Part shown: piece by piece, positions 1-5,930 of the stretch | How the letters are laid out: every line of letters starts with the position of its first letter | How positions within the stretch are numbered: the first letter of the stretch is position 1 | Source: Scatosoma sp045652785 | GTDB taxonomy: Bacteria > Bacillota > Clostridia > Christensenellales > Borkfalkiaceae | Assembly (NCBI GenBank): GCA_045652785.1 | Contig: JAZOLF010000160.1 | Span: forward strand, 1 to 11,369 | DNA: 11,369 nt | Direction: 5' to 3' | Made by a program: the position numbers and the translations under genes | Notes under the pieces: generated by a model | Seen by the model: the letters and a program-made list of their open reading frames with translations, nothing else | Databases searched by the model: none | What the model was told of the DNA's origin: nothing

Positions 1-166
1 TATGACCGATACGATGGGGAGAATGCACTCCGACGCGCAATTCGCAGGTTCGTCTTCCGTTCCCGCTCACGTAGAAATGATGGGCTTGATCGGTGCTGGT
101 AACAACCCCATGGTAGGTATGACGGTTGCTTGCGCAGTTGCTATCGAAGAAGCAATGAAAGCGTAA
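1..166 (+). CDS. 3' end of an unrecognised protein gene (partial)
   Basis: The reading frame is open from base 2 and closes with TAA at 164-166, giving the last 54 residues of a protein whose 5' part lies before the window. The tail contains MTDTMGRMHSDAQFAG near its start and GAGNNPMVGMTVACAVAIEE near its end. It is rich in Gly, Ala and Met and ends in a mildly hydrophobic helix-like stretch. I do not recognise the family and assign no function. The frame is certainly coding: the last 18 codons recur at 1113-1169 with mainly synonymous differences, which is what a conserved protein end would show. No terminator of the usual kind follows directly; the likely native one is at 1185-1222, separated from this gene by the inserted nuclease segment. 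Confidence 0.8.
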   Translation, partial: MTDTMGRMHSDAQFAGSSSVPAHVEMMGLIGAGNNPMVGMTVACAVAIEEAMKA

Positions 167-168
167 GG
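110..168 (+). repeat. Direct repeat copy A (3' end of upstream gene)
   Basis: This 59-bp stretch matches 1113-1171 at 54 of 59 positions with no gaps. It covers the last 18 codons, the stop codon and two further bases of the partial gene. Four of the five differences are synonymous (Val, Ala, Ile and Ala codons); one changes Glu to Gln. Similarity stops sharply at both ends. Copy A is joined to the body of the gene but is followed by foreign-looking AT-rich DNA. Confidence 0.93.
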
Positions 169-174
169 AATTTC

Positions 175-203
175 TTGATTTTTGAGTAAAAAATTCTTTT
201 AAA
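175..203 (+). promoter_or_regulatory. Weak candidate promoter for the nuclease-like gene
   Basis: TTGATT (175-180) and TTTAAA (198-203) are separated by 17 bp. Both boxes are imperfect. If used, transcription would start near 210, at the foot of the 209-250 inverted repeat. Tentative. Confidence 0.3.
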
Positions 204-208
204 AACAG

Positions 209-250
209 TTGGACACATCATTTTGGGAAAATTTCCTATGATGTGTCCAA
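209..250 (+). repeat. Perfect 13-bp inverted repeat upstream of the nuclease-like gene
   Basis: The arms TTGGACACATCAT (209-221) and ATGATGTGTCCAA (238-250) are perfectly complementary around a 16-base spacer. A run of six T follows at 255-260. In RNA it would form a hairpin and might end transcription coming from the upstream gene; as DNA it could be an operator for the nuclease gene. It belongs to the inserted segment, since it is absent next to repeat copy B. Confidence 0.75.
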
Positions 251-292
251 TATGTTTTTTAGGCAATTTATTTGTATAGCAAGGAGTTTGAT

Positions 293-1075
293 ATGGGAAA
301 ATATAATAGTTCGCAGTATCGTGTAGTGCCACTTGTGGAGTCGATTAAAGAAAATCAGGAAAACTTTAATGCCTTTTTATCTATGGTACATTGTAAAAAG
401 GGGATTCCAGTATTGGCTTGTCCTATTGGAGAGAGTTTCTATTATTATGGAAAAAATGAAAAGCAGTTAAAGCCAACCAAAAAACATTTAATTGCTTTAG
501 TACAATATATTGCGAAAAGGCGCGGATATAAAAGCGGTACATATGCAGGAAGACGTGCAGACTTGTTGGGTGAAAATGGGGAAGAAAGACAAGAAGACGC
601 TCAAACGGAGGCAATTCGCCTAATCAATGAAAATTACGATGCGTCGGTTTTGCCTAAAGAATGGTATATATTTGAAGGGAATACCAATCCTGATATTTAT
701 ATTGAAGGAGAAAATTATATTATCGTTTGTGAAGGGAAATGGACGGAACCGCATATTACCACAAAAACAACGCATTTAAATGCGGAAGACGAATATAGAA
801 ATCAAATGGTTCGGCATATTCAAGCGACCCTTAATTCAACAGATAAAAAGGTATATGCTTTTTATATAGTAGATGCTTCTTGTGGCTATTTAGAAGATTT
901 GACTGAAGATGCGTTTATCGAACAGTTGGATTGTGAGACGATTAAATTATCGTCAATAGAAAAAGGAGAGATTGCTTCGGCTTTCTATGGTTACACAACA
1001 TGGCAAGAGGTGGAGCGTGCGCTTCAAGGCTTGAAATTTTTAACAAAAAAAGAAATTGATTTATTGGGTCAATAA
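293..1075 (+). CDS. PD-(D/E)XK nuclease-like protein, restriction-type candidate
   Basis: A 260-residue protein. The ATG at 293 is preferred over a TTG seven codons earlier because AAGGAG (281-286) sits six bases before it. I recognise no named family over the full length. Residues 133-149 read P-D, eleven residues, then E-G-K (Pro133-Asp134 and Glu147-Gly148-Lys149), with hydrophobic beta strands IYI and YIIV between them; this is the catalytic core pattern of PD-(D/E)XK nucleases. Downstream, RNQMVRHIQ (169-177) resembles the helix with Gln and Arg/His that often follows. The N-terminal 120 residues are basic in part (KRRGYK at 75-80, RR at 87-88) and could bind DNA. No methyltransferase, helicase or immunity partner lies next to it. 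Composition is AT-richer than its neighbours and the gene sits inside a segment bounded by direct repeats, so recent acquisition is likely. Role as an orphan restriction or defence nuclease is inference; a repair nuclease is an alternative. Confidence 0.7.
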   Translation: MGKYNSSQYRVVPLVESIKENQENFNAFLSMVHCKKGIPVLACPIGESFYYYGKNEKQLKPTKKHLIALVQYIAKRRGYKSGTYAGRRADLLGENGEERQEDAQTEAIRLINENYDASVLPKEWYIFEGNTNPDIYIEGENYIIVCEGKWTEPHITTKTTHLNAEDEYRNQMVRHIQATLNSTDKKVYAFYIVDASCGYLEDLTEDAFIEQLDCETIKLSSIEKGEIASAFYGYTTWQEVERALQGLKFLTKKEIDLLGQ

Positions 1076-1112
1076 TTTAGATAACATATACATACGCAAA
1101 TGCTCTATTTGT

Positions 1113-1171
1113 ATGGTTGGTATGACGGTTGCTTGCGCAGTTGCAATTGAACAAGCTATGAAAGCGTAAGG
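1113..1171 (+). pseudogene. Direct repeat copy B: detached 3' end of the upstream gene
   Basis: This 59-bp copy of 110-168 encodes MVGMTVACAVAIEQAMKA and a TAA (1167-1169), in the same frame as the end of the upstream gene, but nothing before base 1113 continues that gene. No ribosome-binding site precedes its ATG, so it is most likely a non-functional remnant. It is directly followed by the strong terminator at 1185-1222, which implies that copy B sits in the original 3' context of the gene. Confidence 0.88.
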
Positions 1172-1184
1172 CTTAAAGGCATAT

Positions 1185-1222
1185 AAAAGGATTTACGGTT
1201 ATCTCCGTAAATCCTTTTTTTT
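1185..1222 (+). terminator. Factor-independent terminator
   Basis: A perfect 14-bp stem (1185-1198 with 1205-1218) encloses a six-base loop; its right arm ends in a T-run reaching 1222. It probably terminated the upstream gene before the insertion and now also ends transcripts of the nuclease-like gene, which has no terminator of its own. Confidence 0.92.
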
Positions 1223-1235
1223 CTAAAAATCCATA

Positions 1236-1264
1236 TTGACATTCACAAAAGAATATAGTATAAT
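1236..1264 (+). promoter_or_regulatory. Consensus sigma-A promoter of the MgtC-like gene
   Basis: TTGACA (1236-1241) and TATAAT (1259-1264) are separated by exactly 17 bp. The predicted start near 1271 gives a leader of about 28 bases before the ATG at 1299. The -35 box overlaps a TTG codon in the same frame as the gene, so a longer protein starting at 1236 is excluded. Confidence 0.93.
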
Positions 1265-1298
1265 AGCAAATACAATAGAAGGATATGGTGTAGTCACT

Positions 1299-1970
1299 AT
1301 GTGGGATTGGTTAAAAACAAATATTCAAACTGACCAACTGAAATTATTGATTAGTCTTTTTCTTGCGGCAGTTTTAGGTTTTTGCATCGGCATGGAACGT
1401 AAATTCCGCGCAAAGGAAGCGGGGATTAGAACGCATACAATCGTTTGTTTTGGTTCAGCGCTCATGATGCTGATTTCTATTTATGCTTTTGGTGATGGTG
1501 CGGATCCTGCGCGTATTGCGGCACAAATCGTTGCCGGTGTCGGTTTCTTAGGCGCAGGTATTATCGTTTATCGCAAAAACGAAGTACACGGCTTGACGAC
1601 GGCGGCGGGCGTATGGACAACGGCCGGTATCGGTATGGCGTGCGGTGGCGGATTGTGGGTTGTTGCAATCGGTGCAACTGCATTGCTGATTTTCTTTCAA
1701 TGGCTGTTCCATCGCAAATGGAAAATTTTTAGACCGAGAAAAAACTATATCGTTCGTATTGTTTTTGAGCAAAAAACGGATGAACGCGAACAAATCAAGC
1801 AACTTTTCGGCACGGATCGTTATAACAGTTTGGTCATTGAACGCGACGGGGATAAACTCGTATATCACGCAAAATTGTACACAGATATTGAATATTCGTC
1901 TTTGCGTTTGAATGAAATCATTGAGCAACATCCCTTTATCTATACGCTTGAACGCGAAGACGATAACTAA
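1299..1970 (+). CDS. MgtC/SapB family membrane protein
   Basis: A 223-residue protein of the MgtC/SapB family, membrane proteins linked to magnesium limitation, membrane potential and intracellular survival; the biochemical role of clostridial members is not settled. Family signatures are clear: GMERKFRAKEAGIRTH (31-46), DPARIAAQIVAGVGFLGAG (69-87) and GLTTAAGVWTTAGIGMACG (98-116). Hydrophobic segments lie at about 14-32, 47-64, 72-91, 101-116 and 118-137. A basic stretch (HRKWKIFRPRK, 138-148) leads into a soluble tail of about 75 residues, like the C-terminal domain present in many but not all members. The ATG at 1299 is chosen because the promoter lies at 1236-1264; AGAAGGA (1277-1283) is the only ribosome-binding candidate and lies unusually far, 15 bases upstream. 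The gene is a single unit with its own promoter and terminator. No magnesium riboswitch fits in the 28-base leader. Confidence 0.92.
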   Translation: MWDWLKTNIQTDQLKLLISLFLAAVLGFCIGMERKFRAKEAGIRTHTIVCFGSALMMLISIYAFGDGADPARIAAQIVAGVGFLGAGIIVYRKNEVHGLTTAAGVWTTAGIGMACGGGLWVVAIGATALLIFFQWLFHRKWKIFRPRKNYIVRIVFEQKTDEREQIKQLFGTDRYNSLVIERDGDKLVYHAKLYTDIEYSSLRLNEIIEQHPFIYTLEREDDN

Positions 1971-2008
1971 TCGGAAGGGTCGGTTGAAAAACTGTTAAGC
2001 AAAATAAA

Positions 2009-2036
2009 AAAAGCGGAGCAATGTTGCTCTGCTTTT
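2009..2036 (+). terminator. Terminator of the MgtC-like gene
   Basis: A 13-bp stem with one G-U pair (2009-2021 with 2024-2036) and a very tight loop ends in TTTT followed by CTT. It lies 39 bases after the stop codon of the MgtC-like gene. Confidence 0.85.
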
Positions 2037-2050
2037 CTTGTATTTTTAGT

Positions 2051-2096
2051 AAAAAATCCGAATCACGCGCAGGGAAAGCCTACAAAATGATTCGGA
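2051..2096 (-). terminator. Terminator of the tRNA-Val gene
   Basis: On the minus strand a 9-bp stem (2088-2096 with 2057-2065) is followed by six T (2051-2056). The loop contains an inner 5-bp stem. It begins about 11 bases after the tRNA 3' end. Confidence 0.85.
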
Positions 2097-2106
2097 GAAT
2101 ATTCTT

Positions 2107-2183
<77 letters not shown>

Positions 2184-2197
2184 AAACTTACCTGCTT

Positions 2198-2226
2198 ATT
2201 ATAGCAAATCAAACGGATTTCGTCAA
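2198..2226 (-). promoter_or_regulatory. Promoter of the tRNA-Val gene
   Basis: On the minus strand TTGACG (2221-2226) and TATAAT (2198-2203) are 17 bp apart. The predicted start lies about eight bases before the mature tRNA 5' end. Confidence 0.9.
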
Positions 2227-2287
2227 TGTTTTTTTATTCTATTTTCAAAGAAAAGTCAAAAAAAGATGTATGAATTGCAGACAGGTC

Positions 2288-2316
2288 TTGACATTTTCAA
2301 AAAGAGAGAGTATAAT
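2288..2316 (+). promoter_or_regulatory. Consensus sigma-A promoter of the Lrp-like gene
   Basis: TTGACA (2288-2293) and TATAAT (2311-2316) are separated by 17 bp. Transcription would start near 2323, right at the AAGGAG ribosome-binding site (2323-2328), leaving a leader of only about 12 bases. In-frame codons before 2335 are therefore not translated. Confidence 0.92.
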
Positions 2317-2334
2317 GATAAAAAGGAGAGTAGT

Positions 2335-2805
2335 ATGAGAAAAGGTGATTTACAAAACGGCAAAGTATTTGACGATATAGATATGCAACTTTTACAACTC
2401 CTGAAAGACGATGCGCGCGTGTCATTGAAAAACTTAGCGGCGCATACCTATCTTTCTTCTACGGCGGTTTCCGCGCGTATTGAAAAGTTGGAGCAAGCAG
2501 GGGTAATACAAGGCTATTACACAAAACTCAATGCATCCAAATTTGGTTTGGATATTAAGGCGTTTATCAGCCTGGAAGTAGAACCCATCCAAAAGAAAGA
2601 TTTTTATCCGTACATACGCTCCTGCGAAAATGTGGTACAATGCAACTGCGTGACGGGCGAATTTTCCATGCTTATTGAAGTATTGTTTGCATCGACGGCA
2701 GAACTTGACCAGTTTATCAATGAGTTGCAGCATTTTGGCAAAACAAAGACACAAATTGTCTTCTCTACGCCCGTGGAACACCGCGACGTACTTTTGAAAA
2801 AATAA
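2335..2805 (+). CDS. Lrp/AsnC family transcriptional regulator
   Basis: A 156-residue regulator of the Lrp/AsnC (feast/famine) family, which act as dimers or octamers and sense amino acids or related small molecules. The N-terminal helix-turn-helix domain spans about 13-62, with FDDIDMQLLQLLKDDARVS at 12-30 and a recognition helix in SSTAVSARIEKLEQAGVI (41-58). The ligand-binding RAM domain follows at about 73-148 with the typical pattern V-x-C-x-C-V-T-G-E-F (101-110) and hydrophobic strands. Length is normal for the family. The ATG at 2335 is chosen because of AAGGAG six bases upstream and the promoter position; an upstream in-frame start at 2266 falls before the promoter. The gene is monocistronic, so its target is not shown by context; autoregulation is common in the family. 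The ligand cannot be told from sequence. Confidence 0.94.
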   Translation: MRKGDLQNGKVFDDIDMQLLQLLKDDARVSLKNLAAHTYLSSTAVSARIEKLEQAGVIQGYYTKLNASKFGLDIKAFISLEVEPIQKKDFYPYIRSCENVVQCNCVTGEFSMLIEVLFASTAELDQFINELQHFGKTKTQIVFSTPVEHRDVLLKK

Positions 2806-2824
2806 CCGCAAAAGCATAAATAAA

Positions 2825-2855
2825 AAAGTCCCCTTTATGGGGACTTTCTTTTTTT
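2825..2855. terminator. Bidirectional terminator between convergent genes
   Basis: AAAGTCCCC (2825-2833) pairs with GGGGACTTT (2839-2847) around TTTAT. A T-rich run follows on the plus strand, and an A-run (2822-2827) gives T on the minus strand, so it can serve the Lrp-like gene and the convergent PadR/coiled-coil gene. Confidence 0.92.
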
Positions 2856-2859
2856 TTGA

Positions 2860-5685
2860 TTATTCATCGTCTTCGGCGTGTGCTTTTGCAATCGCAAAGA
2901 AATGGTAGAACACGGGGAAGAGAATGATGTTTGTCAGCAATACGGCAGGGATAACGATATAGCTCAAAAATACCGTAGGTGTAGCAAGCGGGGCTTTGCA
3001 GTAAACGGCAATCATCGATGCGATGATAACGCCGACAACAAACAGGATAACTGCGCTAAAAATATACGTACCAGAGCGTTTATTGAGTTTTGCAGTGCTT
3101 TGATAGCCGCTTGCATAGAGAATGGAGCAAATAGAAAATGCAATCAACCCAAGTGAGAGTGGAATGAGCGGATAGTAGAACGAAACGCCCAAGTTTTCTT
3201 TCATGAAGAAAACCAAAATACATTCGATTGCCAAGAAACAGAAAGTTAAAAGTGCCGCCTTAAACAGCGTTGCGCCCTTGTTGAATACAGGGGTGGGTTT
3301 GCTTTCTTTTGCTTGTACGCTTGCGGTTTTCACCGCGCCGCTGATGCGTGCATTCAAACGGATACCGTCACGTTCCGCCCGTCTATACAATTCGTCGGGG
3401 GAAGTAGTGGGCGCATAGCCGCCTGCGTATGTAGGGGTTGCAGAATAAGCGGGGGCTTGCGGAGCGGGAGCAGGTTGCGCCATTGCTGCGGCATTGATTT
3501 CCGCGGCGCGGCGTTCAAGTTCGTCGTTCCAAGCTTTCAAGCGAGATTCTTCGTGATCGAGTTTCGCCTGCTGCGTATTGATGGAGTCCATTACTTGGCG
3601 GTTGGTCGATGCAAACGCGCGTTTGTCTTCGGCGAGTTGCGCCTTTTCTCTTTCGAGTGCCAGTTTTTCATCTTCGAAAGCAGACTTTTCGGCAGCGAAA
3701 GCCGATTTTTCGCTTTCAAATGCCTGTGTTTTTTCGTTCAAGTGTTGTACCTGCGCATTGACAACGGCGTATTTTTCATCGTTATCGAATTGTTGCAAGG
3801 TCAACGCTTGGCGTCTTGCCAAATAATCAAGTTGTTGTTGGTTGAACAGTTCGGAACGGGTTGCAAGTTCGGCATTTTGCATTTGAATTCGTTCTTGTTC
3901 ATAGCGCAACTTTTCACTAAGGCGTTGCAATTCTTCCGCTCTCATTTCCAGTTCTTCTTGACGCTTTTCAAGGTTGGATTTATCTTCGATAGTGCGGGTT
4001 TGTTCTTCGCCTAAGGACACCTGACGGGTATTAAAATCATATTCCTTTTGAGAAAGGGCGGTTTCTCTTGCAATCAACGCCGCTTGCGCATCCTCGAAGT
4101 GTCGTTTTTCAACTTCCAAGGCGGAAAGTTGCGAGTCCAAGGCATTTTGATCTTCGGAAAGAGCCTGTCTTTTTTCAGCAAGCAGAGCGTAATCTTCGGC
4201 GAGTTGCTGTTCGCGTTGTGCTAAGTCTTCTTCGTCCTGCTTGTCCTTTGCTTGCAGTTCATCAAGTTGTGCTTGCAGGTCTTGGATTTGGTCGTTTTTA
4301 TCGTCGATTTCCGCTTGGAGTTGCGCCGCCTTTTCTGTTTCCGCGTCAACGGCATGCGCCTTGTCGTCTAATTCGTCACGAAGGATACGCAAGGAATCTT
4401 CCTGAGATGCAATCAAAGATTGCAATTCGGTGATTGCTTGCTGCTTTTCGTCTAACTGTGCTTGGGTAGCGGTGAGTTGTTCGCTTAATTCGCTGCTTTC
4501 TTTGCTTTCATCGGACAAGGCAAGGCGCGCTTGTTCAAATTCTTCACGGTCAGCATCTAAGCGTGCTTGTTCTGATTGAATTTTGGATAAAAGTTCATAC
4601 GATTGCGCCGTTTTTTCGTCCAAATCCATTTGTGCCGCGGCGAATGCCGTTTCACGCTTTTCCAAATCTTCGGTCTTTTCCGTAATTTCCTTTTCCTTTT
4701 CCGCAAGGCGTTGTTCTTTTTCCTTTAACTGCTTTTGCAGGGTTTCGATTTGGTCGATTTGGTCGGAGTTTTGGACGGGCTGTTCGCGCAGGGCGATTAA
4801 TTCCAAACGCAAGGACGAATATTCCTGTTGCAGGGAAAGCAGGGCGCTTTCCGTTTCTTTCAATTCTTCGGCTTGCGATTCGGCATCCGATTTGTAGGTT
4901 TCCAGTTGCGATGCCGCAGATGCGAGTTGTTCGCTCAAAAGGTGAATGGTGTTTCTCGCCTGCGTCAATTCAAGTTCTTTATCCTGCAACGCCTGTTCTT
5001 TGGCATCGAGTTCCCCTTGCTTTTCCGAAAGGGCGAGTTCCTTCTTTTCCAACTCTTCCTGTTGTAAGTGGATTTTTTTATTTACTTCGCCGAGATCGGT
5101 TTTCTTGGATGACAAATCTGCACTTTGGGTTGCGAGCAAGGAGCGTTCTCGTTGCAGTTCGTTTTTCAGGCTGGTGAGAGCAGATCTTTCTTCTGAGAGT
5201 GCCATTTCGCGTGCAGCAAGCGAACGCTTTAATTCGTCTAATTCCTGTTGCTTTTCGGCGATAAAAGAAAAGTCATAATGGCTATCTCCGTCCGAGATCA
5301 GGCTGTCGATAACGGTGCGCGAAAATTCCCATTCGGAAAGGTTGCGTTTTGCTACTTCTTTACCTGCGTCCGTGAGATGGAAATACTTACGTCTGCCGCC
5401 GTTGGAAAACTCCCCAGCGTAGGATTCGACGTACCCAAGTGTTTCCAAACGCTTTAACGCGCTGTAAAGGGTGGGGGCTTTCAATTTGTACAAACCGCCG
5501 CTTTTATGGTCGATTTCGTCCATAATATCGTAGCCGTATTTATCTTCGTCGAACAAAGTACGCAAAATGATTGTGTTGATGTGTCCGCGAATCAAATCGG
5601 CGCTAATGCCTTGTAATTGTTCATCGCCGCCGGAAACGCCGTCTTCTTCCATCAAACCTTCTTCGCGAACGTCTTTGGTTGCCAT
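2860..5685 (-). CDS. PadR winged-helix protein with long coiled coil and four C-terminal membrane helices
   Basis: A 941-residue minus-strand protein. The ATG (5683-5685) follows AAGGAG by seven bases; upstream in-frame codons overlap the promoter. Residues about 31-125 form a PadR-type winged helix: LIRGHINTIILRTLFDEDKYGYDI, then APTLYSALKRLETLGYV (70-86) and a wing GRRKYFHLTDAGKEVAKR (97-114). From about 140 to 730 the protein is an almost unbroken run of Glu, Gln, Lys, Leu and Ala heptads, a predicted long coiled coil. A Pro/Ala-rich linker follows (about 733-760), then four hydrophobic helices at about 807-828, 837-858, 873-895 and 905-929 and an acidic tail. An even number of helices keeps both ends in the cytoplasm. 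PadR proteins are usually 100-200 residues and soluble, so this is a large fusion. It may tether DNA to the membrane, or use the PadR fold for protein contact; both are inference. The long open frame with consistent composition argues against an assembly join. Confidence 0.88.
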   Translation of the reverse strand: MATKDVREEGLMEEDGVSGGDEQLQGISADLIRGHINTIILRTLFDEDKYGYDIMDEIDHKSGGLYKLKAPTLYSALKRLETLGYVESYAGEFSNGGRRKYFHLTDAGKEVAKRNLSEWEFSRTVIDSLISDGDSHYDFSFIAEKQQELDELKRSLAAREMALSEERSALTSLKNELQRERSLLATQSADLSSKKTDLGEVNKKIHLQQEELEKKELALSEKQGELDAKEQALQDKELELTQARNTIHLLSEQLASAASQLETYKSDAESQAEELKETESALLSLQQEYSSLRLELIALREQPVQNSDQIDQIETLQKQLKEKEQRLAEKEKEITEKTEDLEKRETAFAAAQMDLDEKTAQSYELLSKIQSEQARLDADREEFEQARLALSDESKESSELSEQLTATQAQLDEKQQAITELQSLIASQEDSLRILRDELDDKAHAVDAETEKAAQLQAEIDDKNDQIQDLQAQLDELQAKDKQDEEDLAQREQQLAEDYALLAEKRQALSEDQNALDSQLSALEVEKRHFEDAQAALIARETALSQKEYDFNTRQVSLGEEQTRTIEDKSNLEKRQEELEMRAEELQRLSEKLRYEQERIQMQNAELATRSELFNQQQLDYLARRQALTLQQFDNDEKYAVVNAQVQHLNEKTQAFESEKSAFAAEKSAFEDEKLALEREKAQLAEDKRAFASTNRQVMDSINTQQAKLDHEESRLKAWNDELERRAAEINAAAMAQPAPAPQAPAYSATPTYAGGYAPTTSPDELYRRAERDGIRLNARISGAVKTASVQAKESKPTPVFNKGATLFKAALLTFCFLAIECILVFFMKENLGVSFYYPLIPLSLGLIAFSICSILYASGYQSTAKLNKRSGTYIFSAVILFVVGVIIASMIAVYCKAPLATPTVFLSYIVIPAVLLTNIILFPVFYHFFAIAKAHAEDDE

Positions 5686-5718
5686 AAGTGTTCTCCTTTG
5701 TAAGGGTGTTTTGCCAAA

Positions 5719-5750
5719 CAAACTATTATGCGTGATAGTATAGTAGTTTG
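5719..5750. promoter_or_regulatory. Inverted repeat in the leader of the PadR/coiled-coil gene, candidate operator
   Basis: CAAACTATTAT (5719-5729) and ATAGTAGTTTG (5740-5750) are complementary at 10 of 11 positions around a 10-bp spacer. The element starts a few bases downstream of the predicted transcription start on the minus strand. PadR regulators often bind such dyads and repress their own gene, so autorepression is plausible. It could instead act as an RNA hairpin. Confidence 0.6.
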
Positions 5751-5760
5751 CTACGCATAT

Positions 5761-5789
5761 ATTGTACCACATATAGTACTTTTTGTCAA
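5761..5789 (-). promoter_or_regulatory. Promoter of the PadR/coiled-coil gene
   Basis: On the minus strand TTGACA (5784-5789) and TACAAT (5761-5766) are 17 bp apart. The start would be near 5754, leaving a leader of about 70 bases that holds the inverted repeat and the AAGGAG site. Confidence 0.88.
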
Positions 5790-5898
5790 TAATCTGGATG
5801 CAAAAAAATCCTTGAAAAATCCAGCCGATTTTCTCTTCACGAGTAGAGTGGTTTGCTGTAAAAGTTTGCGAGTATTTTGTAAAAATAAATCCGTACTA

Positions 5899-5927
5899 TT
5901 GACATTTGCCGTCGGAAGGGTTATAAT
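5899..5927 (+). promoter_or_regulatory. Consensus promoter abutting the thioesterase start codon
   Basis: TTGACA (5899-5904) and TATAAT (5922-5927) are 17 bp apart. The predicted start is near 5934, three bases after the first possible ATG (5931) and three before the next (5937). The purine-rich GGAAGGG at 5914-5920 lies in the promoter spacer and would not be in this transcript. No further promoter is obvious in 5790-5898; that stretch holds only a weak 6-bp dyad (5793-5798 with 5818-5823). Confidence 0.88.
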
Positions 5928-5930
5928 AAA

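Larger units (their letters stand above)
169..1112 (+). mobile_element. Inserted single-gene segment between long direct repeats
   Basis: About 944 bp lie between the two 59-bp repeats. The segment holds one nuclease-like gene and a perfect 13-bp inverted repeat ahead of it. Hand counts of sample lines give 25 to 38% GC inside the gene (661-780), against about 58 to 60% in sample lines of the MgtC-like gene and carA, so its composition differs from its neighbours. No integrase or transposase is present. Insertion of restriction-type genes with long target duplications has been described in other bacteria, and this arrangement fits that pattern. That it is mobile is inference; it could also have come in by homologous recombination with a related strain. 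Confidence 0.6.

Noticed and set aside
209..250. Terminal inverted repeat of an insertion sequence
   Set aside because: Both arms lie together before one gene, with no matching copy at the other end of the segment and no transposase.
1236..1298. Longer MgtC-like protein starting at TTG 1236
   Set aside because: The TTG is the -35 box of a perfect promoter and the codons up to 1264 include the -10 box, so they are not in the mRNA.
2878..5278. Several plus-strand open frames, the longest 233 codons at 3313-4014
   Set aside because: They lie opposite the PadR/coiled-coil gene. Its repetitive Glu, Gln, Lys and Leu codons leave few stops on the other strand. The translations are Ser/Phe/Cys-rich without domains and have no ribosome-binding sites.
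5686..5772. Extra 29 N-terminal residues for the PadR/coiled-coil protein
   Set aside because: The extension runs through the leader dyad and the -10 box. The ATG at 5683-5685 has AAGGAG at the right distance.
5793..5823. Small dyad CTGGAT/ATCCAG between the divergent promoters
   Set aside because: Only six base pairs with a 19-base spacer, AT-rich surroundings and no T-run; not distinguishable from chance.
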